The notes: generated from the letters alone by a model not told the origin. Positions 6,776 through 14,346 are shown, counted from the first letter of the stretch. The stretch: 18,059 nucleotides of DNA from Hyphomicrobiales bacterium (GCA_030600135.1 JAUVMS010000006.1:1-18059); one strand, 5' to 3'. Program-made: numbers and translations.

Positions 6776-7795
6776 ATGAGTGACTATCAAGCGACGAATG
6801 CCAGTTCGTCAGGTGTCAGGCTCGACAAGAAGACATTGAAGGCCCTCTCGCGTCGCAGCGATCGACCGGGCCTCAGATGGCTGGCAACATGGGCCGCCCT
6901 CCTCACAGGCTCAGGCACGCTCGTTTATCTCTCCCTCGCCACCTGGTGGATCGTGCCTGCCATGCTCCTCCACGGCACGCTACTCGCCGTACCTGCCTAC
7001 TCCCTCAGCCACGAATGCGCCCATGGCACTGCATTTCGCACGCGCCGGCTCAACGAAGTGTTCTTTTGGCTCTCCTCGCTCATCTACATCGAGGAACCCA
7101 CCCACCGGCGCTACGCCCACGCCCGTCACCACACTTACACGTGGATCAAAGGCAAAGATGCCCAGATGTCGTTCCACACCCCGCTCACCGCCTGGAGCTG
7201 GTTCATGGAAATCTCGACCTTCGGCCATTTGATCTACGAGGCGCGACTGCTCACACGCAACGCACTCGGCGCCTTTGACGATGAGGTCATTGAATTCACT
7301 CCGGCAAGCGAGCTGGCGAAGCTCAAGTGGGGTGCACGCGCCTTCCTCGCCATCTATGGCGGGCTCGCTGCTTATGTGATCGTCACCGGTGCCATGTGGC
7401 CGCTCGTCTACATTGTCGTCCCGCGCCTGGTGGGCGGTCCCATTATGCAGGTCTTCACCATCACCCAGCACGCCGAGCTGGAGGAAGACCAGCCCAGCAT
7501 CCTACGTTCCACCCGCTCGTTTCGCTCCGGCCCCATTGGCCGCTTTGTCTACATGAACATGAACAACCACATGGAACACCACCTCTATCCCATGACGCCG
7601 TTCCACGCCTTGCCGACGCTGGCCACCGCCCTGCAGGAGCAGGTGCCCGAGCCGGACCCAAGCGTCGTGCGTATCAATGCCGAGGTGCTCTCCATCGCCG
7701 TCAGGCGCTCGCTCGGTCTCGACACCACGGCGCGTCACATCCGCCAGGCCGATGGCTATGCGGGACGCGAGCCAATGCCGGCACCTGCGGAGTAA
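6776..7795 (+). CDS. Membrane di-iron fatty acid desaturase/hydroxylase family protein (MocD-like oxygenase candidate)
   Basis: This 339-aa integral membrane protein carries the three histidine boxes that bind the di-iron centre: HECAH at 79-83, HARHH at 115-119 and HMEHH at 265-269, plus an accessory QHAELEED at 231-238. Hydrophobic helices lie around 35-77, 95-106 and 187-218. The family performs O2-dependent desaturation or hydroxylation using ferredoxin electrons. The adjacent MocE-type Rieske gene, 5 nt downstream with its ribosome binding site overlapping this stop codon, supports an oxygenase-ferredoxin pair. In rhizobia MocD (annotated hydrocarbon oxygenase) with MocE and MocF acts on 3-O-methyl-scyllo-inosamine. 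Whether this protein modifies a lipid, a hydrocarbon or a small methylated compound cannot be told. The start ATG 6776 has only a weak upstream GAG. Confidence 0.9.
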   Translation: MSDYQATNASSSGVRLDKKTLKALSRRSDRPGLRWLATWAALLTGSGTLVYLSLATWWIVPAMLLHGTLLAVPAYSLSHECAHGTAFRTRRLNEVFFWLSSLIYIEEPTHRRYAHARHHTYTWIKGKDAQMSFHTPLTAWSWFMEISTFGHLIYEARLLTRNALGAFDDEVIEFTPASELAKLKWGARAFLAIYGGLAAYVIVTGAMWPLVYIVVPRLVGGPIMQVFTITQHAELEEDQPSILRSTRSFRSGPIGRFVYMNMNNHMEHHLYPMTPFHALPTLATALQEQVPEPDPSVVRINAEVLSIAVRRSLGLDTTARHIRQADGYAGREPMPAPAE

Positions 7796-7800
7796 GCCCG

Positions 7801-8133
7801 ATGACGTTATCCATGGCCGATGGCTGGCACCGCGTTTGCCGCGCCGACGAGATCGATGACGAAGATGTCGTGCGATTCGACCTCGGCGCCCGCACCTTCG
7901 CCGTCTACAACACCCCCTCCGGCTTTTTCGCCACCGACGGCCTCTGCACCCACGAAGAGCAGCACTTGGCCGACGGCCTCGTCATCGACGACATCATCGA
8001 GTGCCCGCTGCATCAGGGGCGCTTTCATATCCCCACCGGGCAGGCGAAATCGGCCCCTGTCTGCGAACATTTGGCTACCTACCCCGTTCAAGTGACCGAC
8101 GGCGTTGTCTACATGCACATTGCCGACGATTGA
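7801..8133 (+). CDS. Rieske-type [2Fe-2S] ferredoxin, MocE family
   Basis: This 110-aa soluble electron carrier has the two Rieske cluster motifs CTH (Cys49, His51) and CPLH (Cys68, His71), in DGLCTHEEQHLADGL and IECPLHQGRF. Overall it closely resembles MocE-family ferredoxins (VRFDLGARTFAVY, then SAPVCEHLATYPVQV). It would deliver electrons to the membrane di-iron enzyme encoded immediately upstream and be reduced by a flavoprotein such as the one at 730. The ribosome binding site GGAG (7789-7792) overlaps the desaturase stop codon and lies 8 nt before ATG 7801, indicating translational coupling; ATG 7813 is a less likely alternative. This is the last gene before a 156-nt gap. Confidence 0.93.
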   Translation: MTLSMADGWHRVCRADEIDDEDVVRFDLGARTFAVYNTPSGFFATDGLCTHEEQHLADGLVIDDIIECPLHQGRFHIPTGQAKSAPVCEHLATYPVQVTDGVVYMHIADD

Positions 8134-8139
8134 GTGCAT

Positions 8140-8169
8140 CGTATTGTCTTCGATTGATAGACAATGCGT
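8140..8169. repeat. Inverted repeat after the Rieske gene (possible terminator or operator)
   Basis: CGTATTGTCT (8140-8149) and AGACAATGCG (8159/8160-8169) form a stem of about ten pairs with one G-U and a loop of about nine bases, starting 6 nt after the Rieske stop codon. No T run follows, so it could be a Rho-assisted 3' end or a protein-binding site upstream of the pirin gene. Confidence 0.4.
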
Positions 8170-8227
8170 TCCCATCGGCGTGTGTTGTTTCCAGGTATCC
8201 AGCACATAAATCCTTCCTCGAACTTGA

Positions 8228-8248
8228 GTCGCCCCTAAGACAGGCGAC
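8228..8248. repeat. Inverted repeat in the pirin upstream region
   Basis: GTCGCC (8228-8233) and GGCGAC (8243-8248) are perfect 6-bp arms around a 9-nt centre, about 42 nt before the pirin start and outside any gene. It may be an operator or an mRNA leader hairpin; no matching regulator is evident. Confidence 0.3.
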
Positions 8249-8289
8249 CCACATTCCGCTACATTCGACGACGCAGAGGAGCAGCGACC

Positions 8290-8985
8290 ATGATTACGGT
8301 ACGCAACGCCCATGAACGCGGCCGCACGACAATCGGCTGGCTCGACAGCCGCCACACATTTTCCTTCGGCCAATTCTACGACCCGGCGAACATGGGCTTC
8401 GGCCCGCTGCGCGTCATCAACGACGATGTCGTGAGCCCTGGCGCCGGCTTTGGCGAGCATGGCCACGCCGATATGGAAATCGTCTCCTACGTCTTGCGCG
8501 GCGCACTCGAACATCGTGACAGCCTCGGCAACGGCTCGGTTATCCGCCCAGGCGACGTCCAGCGCCTGAGCGCCGGCACCGGCATCCGCCACAGCGAATT
8601 CAACCACTCCCACGACGACGACGTTCGCTTCCTGCAAATCTGGATCGAGCCGGAACGCAAAGATATTGCGCCTGGCTACGAGCAAGAGTCGTTTGACTTG
8701 AACGCCAACGGGCGGATGGCACTCGTCGCCTCACGTGACGGTCGCATGGGCTCGCTCACCATTCATTGCGACGTCGACCTCTACGCGGCGCGATTGAGCG
8801 CCGGCCAAGCGGTTACCCAATCCCTCGGGGCCACACGCCAGGGCTGGCTCCACGTCGCCACCGGCAACCTGAGCTTGAACGACGTGGTGTTGAGCGAAGG
8901 TGACGGCGCGGCACTACGCGAGGAAGCCGTCTTGGAGATCATCGCAACGAAGCCGAGCGAAATCCTGCTCTTCGACATGGCCTAG
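8290..8985 (+). CDS. Pirin family protein (YhhW-type bicupin)
   Basis: This 231-aa bicupin has the full pirin signature. The metal ligands expected from E. coli YhhW fall at the same positions: His57 and His59 in FGEHGHADMEI, His101 and Glu103 in GTGIRHSEFN. The second cupin half (residues 140-231) is degenerate, as usual. YhhW and human pirin show quercetin 2,3-dioxygenase activity in vitro, but the physiological role is generally unresolved. AGAGGAG at 8275-8281 gives a strong ribosome binding site. A 156-nt gap with two inverted repeats separates it from the Rieske gene, so it probably has its own regulation. It converges on the patatin gene. Confidence 0.93.
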   Translation: MITVRNAHERGRTTIGWLDSRHTFSFGQFYDPANMGFGPLRVINDDVVSPGAGFGEHGHADMEIVSYVLRGALEHRDSLGNGSVIRPGDVQRLSAGTGIRHSEFNHSHDDDVRFLQIWIEPERKDIAPGYEQESFDLNANGRMALVASRDGRMGSLTIHCDVDLYAARLSAGQAVTQSLGATRQGWLHVATGNLSLNDVVLSEGDGAALREEAVLEIIATKPSEILLFDMA

Positions 8986-9027
8986 CCCGCAACACCCACC
9001 ATCACGCGGATAGAGAATCAGCCAGGG

Positions 9028-10263
9028 TTATCTCCGCGCCGCCACACCAGGCGGTGTCTTGGCCCACTTGTAACCACCAGCCCCGAGCTCGCGGCCGAGA
9101 TCGAACAGCGCAGTCATGTACTCCAGGTCGAAGGGTTCATTGCTCTTGACATTAAAATCCTCCGGTACGGATGCCAGGTTGTAGTCGATGCCGTTGGATT
9201 TCGCCTGATCGTAGAGCCGCAACAGATCGCCCAGACTTTGACTGTGAATGAGCGTCGCGATGGAGCGGCTGGCAATCTGCATGGTCGTCGCCCTCACCGG
9301 TTCGAATGCCGGTGCCGTCTTGCTGTTGCGAATAACGTAGAGCTTGTTTCTCGCCGTCACGCCGTATTTGCGCTCAAGTCGCTTCAGATTGAGCTGGCCC
9401 GGCAGGAAGAAGACCTGCCCCGTCGTGCCGCCGTCGACATGCATCTCCTCGAGCTGCTTGCCGTCGGCTTTGACCTTGATGAGGACCGGTGGAAAAAGCC
9501 CCGGAATAGCGGCCGACGCAAGTAGCACTTTGCGAAACAGCTCGAGCGCCGTCGGATTGTCGCTATTGGCGATTCGACCCATGTTCCAAATAACCGGGCG
9601 CTGCGCGTCCAGGTTGGTGGTTCCGACCAACAGTCGCCGGCCGCGATTGTGCTCGCGGGCGACCGCTCCCATGACGTCCCGATCGACATAACGGGCAATG
9701 AGTTGGGCGAGTTCGGAATTATCGGCCACCGCCGCTCCACCAAACAAAGCGGAAAGAATTTGCGGCTCGACCAATTGCTTGGTCGAGTATTTGGTGTAGA
9801 CCTCGCGCAACTGGCGATCGTAGTCGGAGCCGAGGAACGCAAAGGGCGCAATCAAGGCGCCGGTGCTTACCCCCGTCACGATATCGAATTCGGGCCGTGT
9901 GCCGGCCGTCGTCCAACCGGCCAAGAGGCCGGCGCCGAATGCACCATCACCACCACCGCCAGAAATCGCCAAATAGCTCAGCGTTGCGTTTCGGCCCCGG
10001 GCCAAAATCTTGGGGCGATGCTTTCGTGTTTGGCGGACTTTGACGGCCATCGCGCGATCGATGCCCTTCGGTGGCACGTCGCCCCAAGTCCGGATTTCGC
10101 CAAATCCTGCAGGTTCGGCCTGTTCAACGAGATTCTGCGGCACGGGATTGCGTATGATTGAGGCGGCACACGCCGTCAACGCCAAGCTGGCGAATACAAT
10201 TGCCGACACACCAATCCGGCGCGTGCCAAAGGCTTGCAATACCACGCTACGTCCCACTCGCAT
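9028..10263 (-). CDS. Patatin-like phospholipase, predicted lipoprotein
   Basis: This is a 411-aa lipid acyl hydrolase. A basic n-region, a hydrophobic stretch (residues 18-31) and the lipobox LTAC with Cys32 predict export and lipid anchoring. The patatin Ser-Asp dyad is clear: the oxyanion-hole stretch GGGGDGAFGAG at 102-112, nucleophile Ser133 in GVSTGAL, and Asp277 in HVDGGTTG. Such proteins hydrolyse acyl chains of phospholipids or other lipids; the substrate here is unknown. ATG 10263 is chosen because it places the lipobox at a normal signal-peptide distance; the reading frame runs 34 codons further upstream to a GTG, which would bury the signal sequence. The gene is divergent from PPK2 across 215 nt. 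Confidence 0.88.
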   Translation of the reverse strand: MRVGRSVVLQAFGTRRIGVSAIVFASLALTACAASIIRNPVPQNLVEQAEPAGFGEIRTWGDVPPKGIDRAMAVKVRQTRKHRPKILARGRNATLSYLAISGGGGDGAFGAGLLAGWTTAGTRPEFDIVTGVSTGALIAPFAFLGSDYDRQLREVYTKYSTKQLVEPQILSALFGGAAVADNSELAQLIARYVDRDVMGAVAREHNRGRRLLVGTTNLDAQRPVIWNMGRIANSDNPTALELFRKVLLASAAIPGLFPPVLIKVKADGKQLEEMHVDGGTTGQVFFLPGQLNLKRLERKYGVTARNKLYVIRNSKTAPAFEPVRATTMQIASRSIATLIHSQSLGDLLRLYDQAKSNGIDYNLASVPEDFNVKSNEPFDLEYMTALFDLGRELGAGGYKWAKTPPGVAARR

Positions 10264-10413
10264 TGCGCCCCGTTTCCCGTCATGCAGGCGCTGCCCCAAG
10301 CAACATTGCTGGCCCGAGCCGACGACCTGCCTGGATCTCAACACCAACTCAAAATTCGTGGGCACAGGCGCGTCAGCTTTGTGTCAATACTGCGCTCGCA
10401 AAGTCGAACTTCC

Positions 10414-10443
10414 ATTACATTGCCCGCGAAACAGGCCTATAGG
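10414..10443 (+). promoter_or_regulatory. Candidate promoter of the PPK2 gene
   Basis: ATTACA (10414-10419) and TATAGG (10438-10443) are separated by 18 nt; each matches four of six consensus bases. The -10 lies within a short palindrome, CCTATAGG. The ATG is 35 nt downstream of it. Confidence 0.3.
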
Positions 10444-10478
10444 TCGATTGTTGCAAAAAGGGAAAGGCAAATATTCCT

Positions 10479-11381
10479 ATGGTCGATGAGAAAGTTCAGA
10501 TTGACGACTTCGCAATCACACCAAATCTCCGCGTACGTCTTGGCGAACTCGAAACCGCATGGCAGGGCCCACCCGAGTATGCAGAATTGAGTGATAAGCA
10601 GTTAAAGAAGCACGCAAAGAAATTCATCGAGGACCAGGTCGAGGAACTCGCCGACGTCCAGGAGCGGCTCTATGCCAGCGATCAATATTCCGTACTTTTG
10701 ATTTTCCAGGGCCGCGACGCCGCCGGCAAGGACGGCACCATCAAGCACGTCATGTCGGGCGTCAATCCGCAAGGATGCCAGGTCTTCAGCTTCAAAGCCC
10801 CCTCCAAGGAGGAACTCGATCACAACTATCTGTGGCGCTGCTGGAAGGCTCTGCCGGAGCGTGGCCGCATTGGAATTTTCAACCGATCGTATTACGAGGA
10901 GGTTCTGGTTGTCCGCGTGCACCCACAGATTCTTTCGGCCCAGCGCATTCCCCAGCACCTGCTCACCGACGATATCTGGCAGCAACGCTACCAAGACATC
11001 AACGCCTTCGAGCGTCATCTCTCGCGCAACGGCACGGTCATTCTCAAGTTCTTCCTGAACGTTTCGTATGATGCACAGCGCCAGCGCTTCCTGGAGCGCC
11101 TCGAGGACCCGTCAAAGCATTGGAAGTTCTCCGACCGGGATCTTCATGAGCGCCAATATTGGGACCAATACACCGTCGCGATCGAAGAAATGTTGTCCGC
11201 GACCAGCACACCGTGGGCGCCCTGGTACGTCATGCCGGCCGACGACAAATGGCCGATGCGCGCCCTCGTCGGTCACATCATCACCGAGCGCCTCGAAAGG
11301 CTCGAGCTCAAACGTCCTGAAGTGTCGCCCGAAAAGCGAACACTATTCACCGATGCGATCAAGCAGCTGAAAAACGACTAG
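10479..11381 (+). CDS. Polyphosphate kinase 2 family (PPK2, single-domain)
   Basis: This 300-aa cytoplasmic kinase transfers phosphate between polyphosphate and nucleotides. Walker A GRDAAGKDGT lies at 78-87 and the Walker B region IGIFNRSYYEEVL at 131-143, followed by the arginine-rich lid (about 160-195) and conserved WKFSDRDLHER and TSTPWAPWYVMPADDKW segments. A single P-loop domain of about 300 aa fits the class I/III one-domain group; the SGVNPQG and ALPERGRIGIFNRSYYEEVLVVRVHP segments suggest class III-like AMP/ADP phosphorylation, but I cannot settle the class by reading. AAGGGAAAGG lies upstream of ATG 10479. The gene ends 7 nt from the convergent thiE stop, leaving no room for a separate terminator. 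Confidence 0.92.
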   Translation: MVDEKVQIDDFAITPNLRVRLGELETAWQGPPEYAELSDKQLKKHAKKFIEDQVEELADVQERLYASDQYSVLLIFQGRDAAGKDGTIKHVMSGVNPQGCQVFSFKAPSKEELDHNYLWRCWKALPERGRIGIFNRSYYEEVLVVRVHPQILSAQRIPQHLLTDDIWQQRYQDINAFERHLSRNGTVILKFFLNVSYDAQRQRFLERLEDPSKHWKFSDRDLHERQYWDQYTVAIEEMLSATSTPWAPWYVMPADDKWPMRALVGHIITERLERLELKRPEVSPEKRTLFTDAIKQLKND

Positions 11382-11388
11382 CCCGAAT

Positions 11389-12036
11389 TCATTCGCCCGA
11401 CTGCGCCACGACATCTCGCGACCACGCCAGCCACTCTTCGACCCGCGCTTCGGGCGTTTCGTGGGTCACCAGGTCGGTGACCACCGCGATCGAGCAGGCG
11501 CCGGCCTGGCGAACCGCCTCGGCCCTCTCGAGCGTAATGCCACCGATGGCCACCAATTGGCGACCGGCAAGCTGGTGCCACTCGCCCACACGCTCGAGCC
11601 CCTGAGGTGACCACTTCATTTTCTTCAACTTGGTCTCGTAGATCGGGCCGAGCGCTACATAATCTGGATCAACCGCGAGGGCGGTCTGGAGTTCGGCGTG
11701 ATCATGGGTGCTGACGCCGAGGCGCAATTTTGCCTCCTTGATCGCCTCCACGTCGGCGGCCGCCAGGTCCTCCTGGCCGAGGTGAATGTAGTCGGCACCC
11801 AGCGCAATCGCCTCTCGCCAGTAGTCGTTGACGATGAGCTGGCAGCCGTTTGCCGCACAGATATCCATGCTCTGCGAGATCTGGCGACGCGTCTCGGCTG
11901 CGTCACCGTCCTTGAAGCGTAGCTGGACTAGCTTCAAGCCGAGTGGCACCAGCCGCGCGATCCAGCCAGCGTCAGGCAACACAGGATAAAAGGGATCGAG
12001 GCGCGGTTCATTTGCCGCGGATGGGTCTCTGATCAT
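11389..12036 (-). CDS. thiE: Thiamine-phosphate synthase ThiE
   Basis: This 215-aa TIM-barrel enzyme joins HMP-pyrophosphate and thiazole phosphate carboxylate to give thiamine phosphate. Pyrophosphate/HMP-binding residues are visible in QLRFKD (38-43), ND (70-71), HLGQEDL (85-91) and GPIYETKLKKMKW (130-142); AIGGI at 163-167 is the phosphate-binding loop. The GPIY...LKKMKWSPQGL form resembles the ThiE branch common in alphaproteobacteria. ATG 12036 is preferred, although AGGA lies somewhat far upstream; an in-frame TTG at 12069 is an alternative. A 25-codon ORF ending at 12033 overlaps this start by ATGA. It follows thiS on the same strand with no thiG between them. Confidence 0.88.
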   Translation of the reverse strand: MIRDPSAANEPRLDPFYPVLPDAGWIARLVPLGLKLVQLRFKDGDAAETRRQISQSMDICAANGCQLIVNDYWREAIALGADYIHLGQEDLAAADVEAIKEAKLRLGVSTHDHAELQTALAVDPDYVALGPIYETKLKKMKWSPQGLERVGEWHQLAGRQLVAIGGITLERAEAVRQAGACSIAVVTDLVTHETPEARVEEWLAWSRDVVAQSGE

Positions 12037-12110
12037 TTTGCCAATCTGTCCTGACGCCCTACGCAACAACGAGCCCCGACTTCATGGCTCCGGCCACGTG
12101 GTGCAAACAT
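12033..12110 (-). CDS. Putative 25-aa ORF bridging thiS and thiE
   Basis: The ATG at 12110 overlaps the thiS stop (TGATG), and the stop TGA overlaps the thiE start (ATGA). The peptide (MFAPRGRSHEVGARCCVGRQ..., ending DRLAK) matches no family I know and is basic with a Cys pair. It may serve only to keep ribosomes moving from thiS into thiE, or be what remains after loss of an intervening gene. No expression evidence. Confidence 0.3.
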   Translation of the reverse strand: MFAPRGRSHEVGARCCVGRQDRLAK

Positions 12111-12307
12111 CACCCACCCTGGCGCGGGGCGACAATCTCGATGCGATCGTTTTCCGCGAGCTTCAGCGCCGGCCGCGCACTCGCCGCCACGAAGTCGCCG
12201 TTGACCGCTGTCGCAACCTTGGCATCGCCAAAGCCAAGACGAGAGCAGAGCTCGTCCAGTGTCACGGCCTTGGTTTCTTGTGTCTCGCCATTGACGATGA
12301 TCTTCAA
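12110..12307 (-). CDS. thiS: Sulfur carrier protein ThiS
   Basis: This is a 65-aa ubiquitin-fold sulfur carrier. Its C-terminal Gly-Gly (64-65) is adenylated by ThiF/MoeB-like enzymes and thiocarboxylated to supply sulfur for the thiazole of thiamine, normally to ThiG. The pattern KIIVNGE...VTLDELCSRLGF...VATAVNGDFV...DRIEIVAPRQGG is complete. TTG at 12307 is chosen: it gives the canonical length and MKIIVNG-type start, with GGAG 7 nt upstream; the ATG at 12355 would add 16 atypical residues. A candidate promoter lies about 90 nt upstream. ThiG is not encoded in the window. Confidence 0.88.
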   Translation of the reverse strand: MKIIVNGETQETKAVTLDELCSRLGFGDAKVATAVNGDFVAASARPALKLAENDRIEIVAPRQGG

Positions 12308-12355
12308 GGCAACACTCCAATCATTCAGCCTCGCCGCAGCCTGGCCTGTCCCCAT

Positions 12356-12371
12356 GATCCGATTTCGGATC
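12356..12371. repeat. Palindrome GATCCGA-TT-TCGGATC in the thiS leader
   Basis: Perfect 7-bp arms around two bases, about 20-35 nt downstream of the predicted thiS transcription start. It could be a DNA operator, or an RNA hairpin (GAUCCG stem, AAAU loop) in the leader. Confidence 0.4.
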
Positions 12372-12398
12372 TATGAAACTTCAGTTCGCTCTGGCGTT

Positions 12399-12427
12399 TA
12401 AATAGATACGGCAAGCCCGTATGGCAA
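12399..12427 (-). promoter_or_regulatory. Candidate thiSE promoter with a palindrome filling the spacer
   Basis: On the minus strand TTGCCA (12427-12422) is followed, after exactly 17 nt, by TATTTA (12404-12399). The spacer is occupied by the perfect inverted repeat ATACGG-N5-CCGTAT (12406-12422), the classic position for a repressor operator. The thiS start is about 85 nt downstream of the expected transcription start. Confidence 0.4.
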
Positions 12428-12519
12428 CGTTCATGGCCCTTGAGCAAGTCGACTGGCGTCCGAGCGGCGGCATCCATTGCGACTTGCCAACTAGCTCGAC
12501 GCTCGGTCAAGCCAAATGC

Positions 12520-14346
12520 CTACTCCCCCCTGGCCACGCCCTCACGCCGGGGGTCGGCGCCACCCTCCCACCGGCCTTCGCGACGCACGACGATATGCAG
12601 ACCGCTCGTCATCAGTGTGGTCTTGGTTTCGTGGCCTCGCAGCGTCATGTGCAACACCATGCGCGGCGCGCTCAGTCCGAACTCGGCTTCGAACGGCCCA
12701 TTGCGGCTGCCGAAGTTGGCCAAGGCGGCGGCCTCCTGGGCATCGAGTTTCCAATCGATCAGCGCCACGATCGCTTTGATGACATAGAGAATGATGCGGC
12801 TTCCACCGGGTGAGCCGACCAAGGCCCAGAGCCGCCCATCGGGATCGAAAATAATCGTTGGTGACATCGAGCTTCGCGGTCGCTTACCGGCCTCCACACG
12901 ATTGGCAATCGCTTGCCCCTCGGCGTCGACTGGACGAAACGAAAAATCGGTCAGCTCGTTGTTGAGGAGGAAACCATTGGTCATCCAACGCGAGCCGAAC
13001 GCGGATTCGATCGTCGTCGTCATGGAAACCGCGTTGCCCTCGCCGTCGACGATCGAGATGTGGCTGGTTCCGGCGCTCTCGCGCGTCGCATCCCGTCCGA
13101 ACACTGCACCAGATTTTTGCGGCGGCATACCGGGCTTGGCGGTGCCCATGGAACGCTCCGGATCGATGAGCTTGCGACGCGCATCAACGTAGCCATCATC
13201 CAACAGCCCCGCACTAGGCACCGAGACGAAGTCGGCGTCGGCCATATAGCGATTGCGATCGGCAAATGCGAGCCTTTCGGCCTCCGCCACCAGATGCATT
13301 GCGCCGACGTTGAGTGGCGCCTCGCCAAGATTGAACGGCTCCAACAATTTGAGCGCTTGCGCGACCGTCAGCCCGCCCGATGACGGCGGTCCCATGCCGC
13401 AAACCACATAGCCGCGATAGGTTGCGCAGACCGGCGGCCGCTCGAGCGCGCGGTAGGTCTTGAGGTCGTCGATGGTCATATCCCCTGGCGCGTTCGGCAC
13501 ATCGCGTACCAGGCCAACAATGTCGGCACCAACATCACCTTCGTAAAAGGCCGCGCTGCCCCGCACGGCAATGGTTTTGAGGGCGTTCGCAAAGGTCGGA
13601 TTCTTGAGCGTGCTGCCCGTTGAACGTGCCCAACCATCGTCGGTGAAGAAATAGCCCCGCGCCACTTTGCCGAATGACTCCGCGCCATACCAGTTGAGCA
13701 GAAGATTGAGGCGCCGCGAAATTGCAAAACCCTCCTCCGCGAGCCGAATTGCCGGCTCAAAGAGCCGCGACCAGGCAAGCTTGCCGTGCCTGGAATGCGC
13801 CATCTCGAGCACGCGCACGAGCCCCGGCACGCCGATGCTGAGACCGCTGTGCACGGCCTTGGGAAATGCCATCGGTTCGCCGTCCGGTGCCAAAAAGCGA
13901 TCTGGTTTTGCCGCCGCCGGCGCGGCTTCTCTGCCGTCGTAGGTCTTGAGCTCTTTGGCTTTCTCGTCCCAGTGGAGGATGAAGGCGCCACCACCGATAC
14001 CCGACGACTGCGGTTCAACGAGATTGAGCACGAGCTGCACGGCGATCGCCGCGTCGATGGCGCTGCCGCCAACTTTGAGGATTTCGAGCCCGGCGGCGAC
14101 GGCATGGGGATTGGCCGCGGCGACCATCGACTTCGTGGCCTGGCCCTTGGTCTTTTCATCAAGCCCCGTTCCCGCTTCGGGCGCGGCACGAGCATCACTC
14201 GCCGAAGTTTCCGATGGAGGCTGTTGTTCGGCTTCGCCTGCACCGTTGGCGATACCCGTCGACGAACCGAGCACGATGGTTGCGGCGACGCCCATGAGGA
14301 TCCACCGCCTCCAGCCCCTCGGGTTCGTCGGATGTGTTTTGGTCAT
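12520..14346 (-). CDS. ggt: Gamma-glutamyltransferase (glutathione hydrolase)
   Basis: This 608-aa periplasmic Ntn-hydrolase cleaves gamma-glutamyl bonds, for example in glutathione, and self-processes into two subunits. An N-terminal signal sequence (RRWILMGVAATIVLGSSTGIANGA, about 13-36) and a low-complexity linker (37-65) precede the large subunit. The autoprocessing nucleophile is Thr427 in AGTSHISIVD, aligning with E. coli Thr391. The gamma-glutamate-binding Arg139 (YDGREAAP), LLNNELTDFS (460-469), SSMSPTI (492-498) and GSPGGSRI (511-518) are all present. Length is normal. ATG 14346 has no strong ribosome binding site. It lies 145 nt downstream of dnaE2 and 212 nt upstream of thiS on the same strand. 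Periplasmic glutathione recycling or cysteine supply is the usual role. Confidence 0.93.
   Translation of the reverse strand: MTKTHPTNPRGWRRWILMGVAATIVLGSSTGIANGAGEAEQQPPSETSASDARAAPEAGTGLDEKTKGQATKSMVAAANPHAVAAGLEILKVGGSAIDAAIAVQLVLNLVEPQSSGIGGGAFILHWDEKAKELKTYDGREAAPAAAKPDRFLAPDGEPMAFPKAVHSGLSIGVPGLVRVLEMAHSRHGKLAWSRLFEPAIRLAEEGFAISRRLNLLLNWYGAESFGKVARGYFFTDDGWARSTGSTLKNPTFANALKTIAVRGSAAFYEGDVGADIVGLVRDVPNAPGDMTIDDLKTYRALERPPVCATYRGYVVCGMGPPSSGGLTVAQALKLLEPFNLGEAPLNVGAMHLVAEAERLAFADRNRYMADADFVSVPSAGLLDDGYVDARRKLIDPERSMGTAKPGMPPQKSGAVFGRDATRESAGTSHISIVDGEGNAVSMTTTIESAFGSRWMTNGFLLNNELTDFSFRPVDAEGQAIANRVEAGKRPRSSMSPTIIFDPDGRLWALVGSPGGSRIILYVIKAIVALIDWKLDAQEAAALANFGSRNGPFEAEFGLSAPRMVLHMTLRGHETKTTLMTSGLHIVVRREGRWEGGADPRREGVARGE

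Noticed and set aside
8998..9040. Terminator hairpin between the pirin and patatin genes
   Set aside because: GCGGATA and TTATCTCCGC pair only with a two-base bulge, and there is no T run; too weak to call.
12325..12510. 61-codon minus-strand frame in the ggt-thiS gap
   Set aside because: It covers the candidate thiSE promoter and both palindromes, and has no ribosome binding site or family resemblance.
12308..12519. TPP riboswitch ahead of thiS
   Set aside because: The conserved core sequences could not be found on the minus strand by eye.
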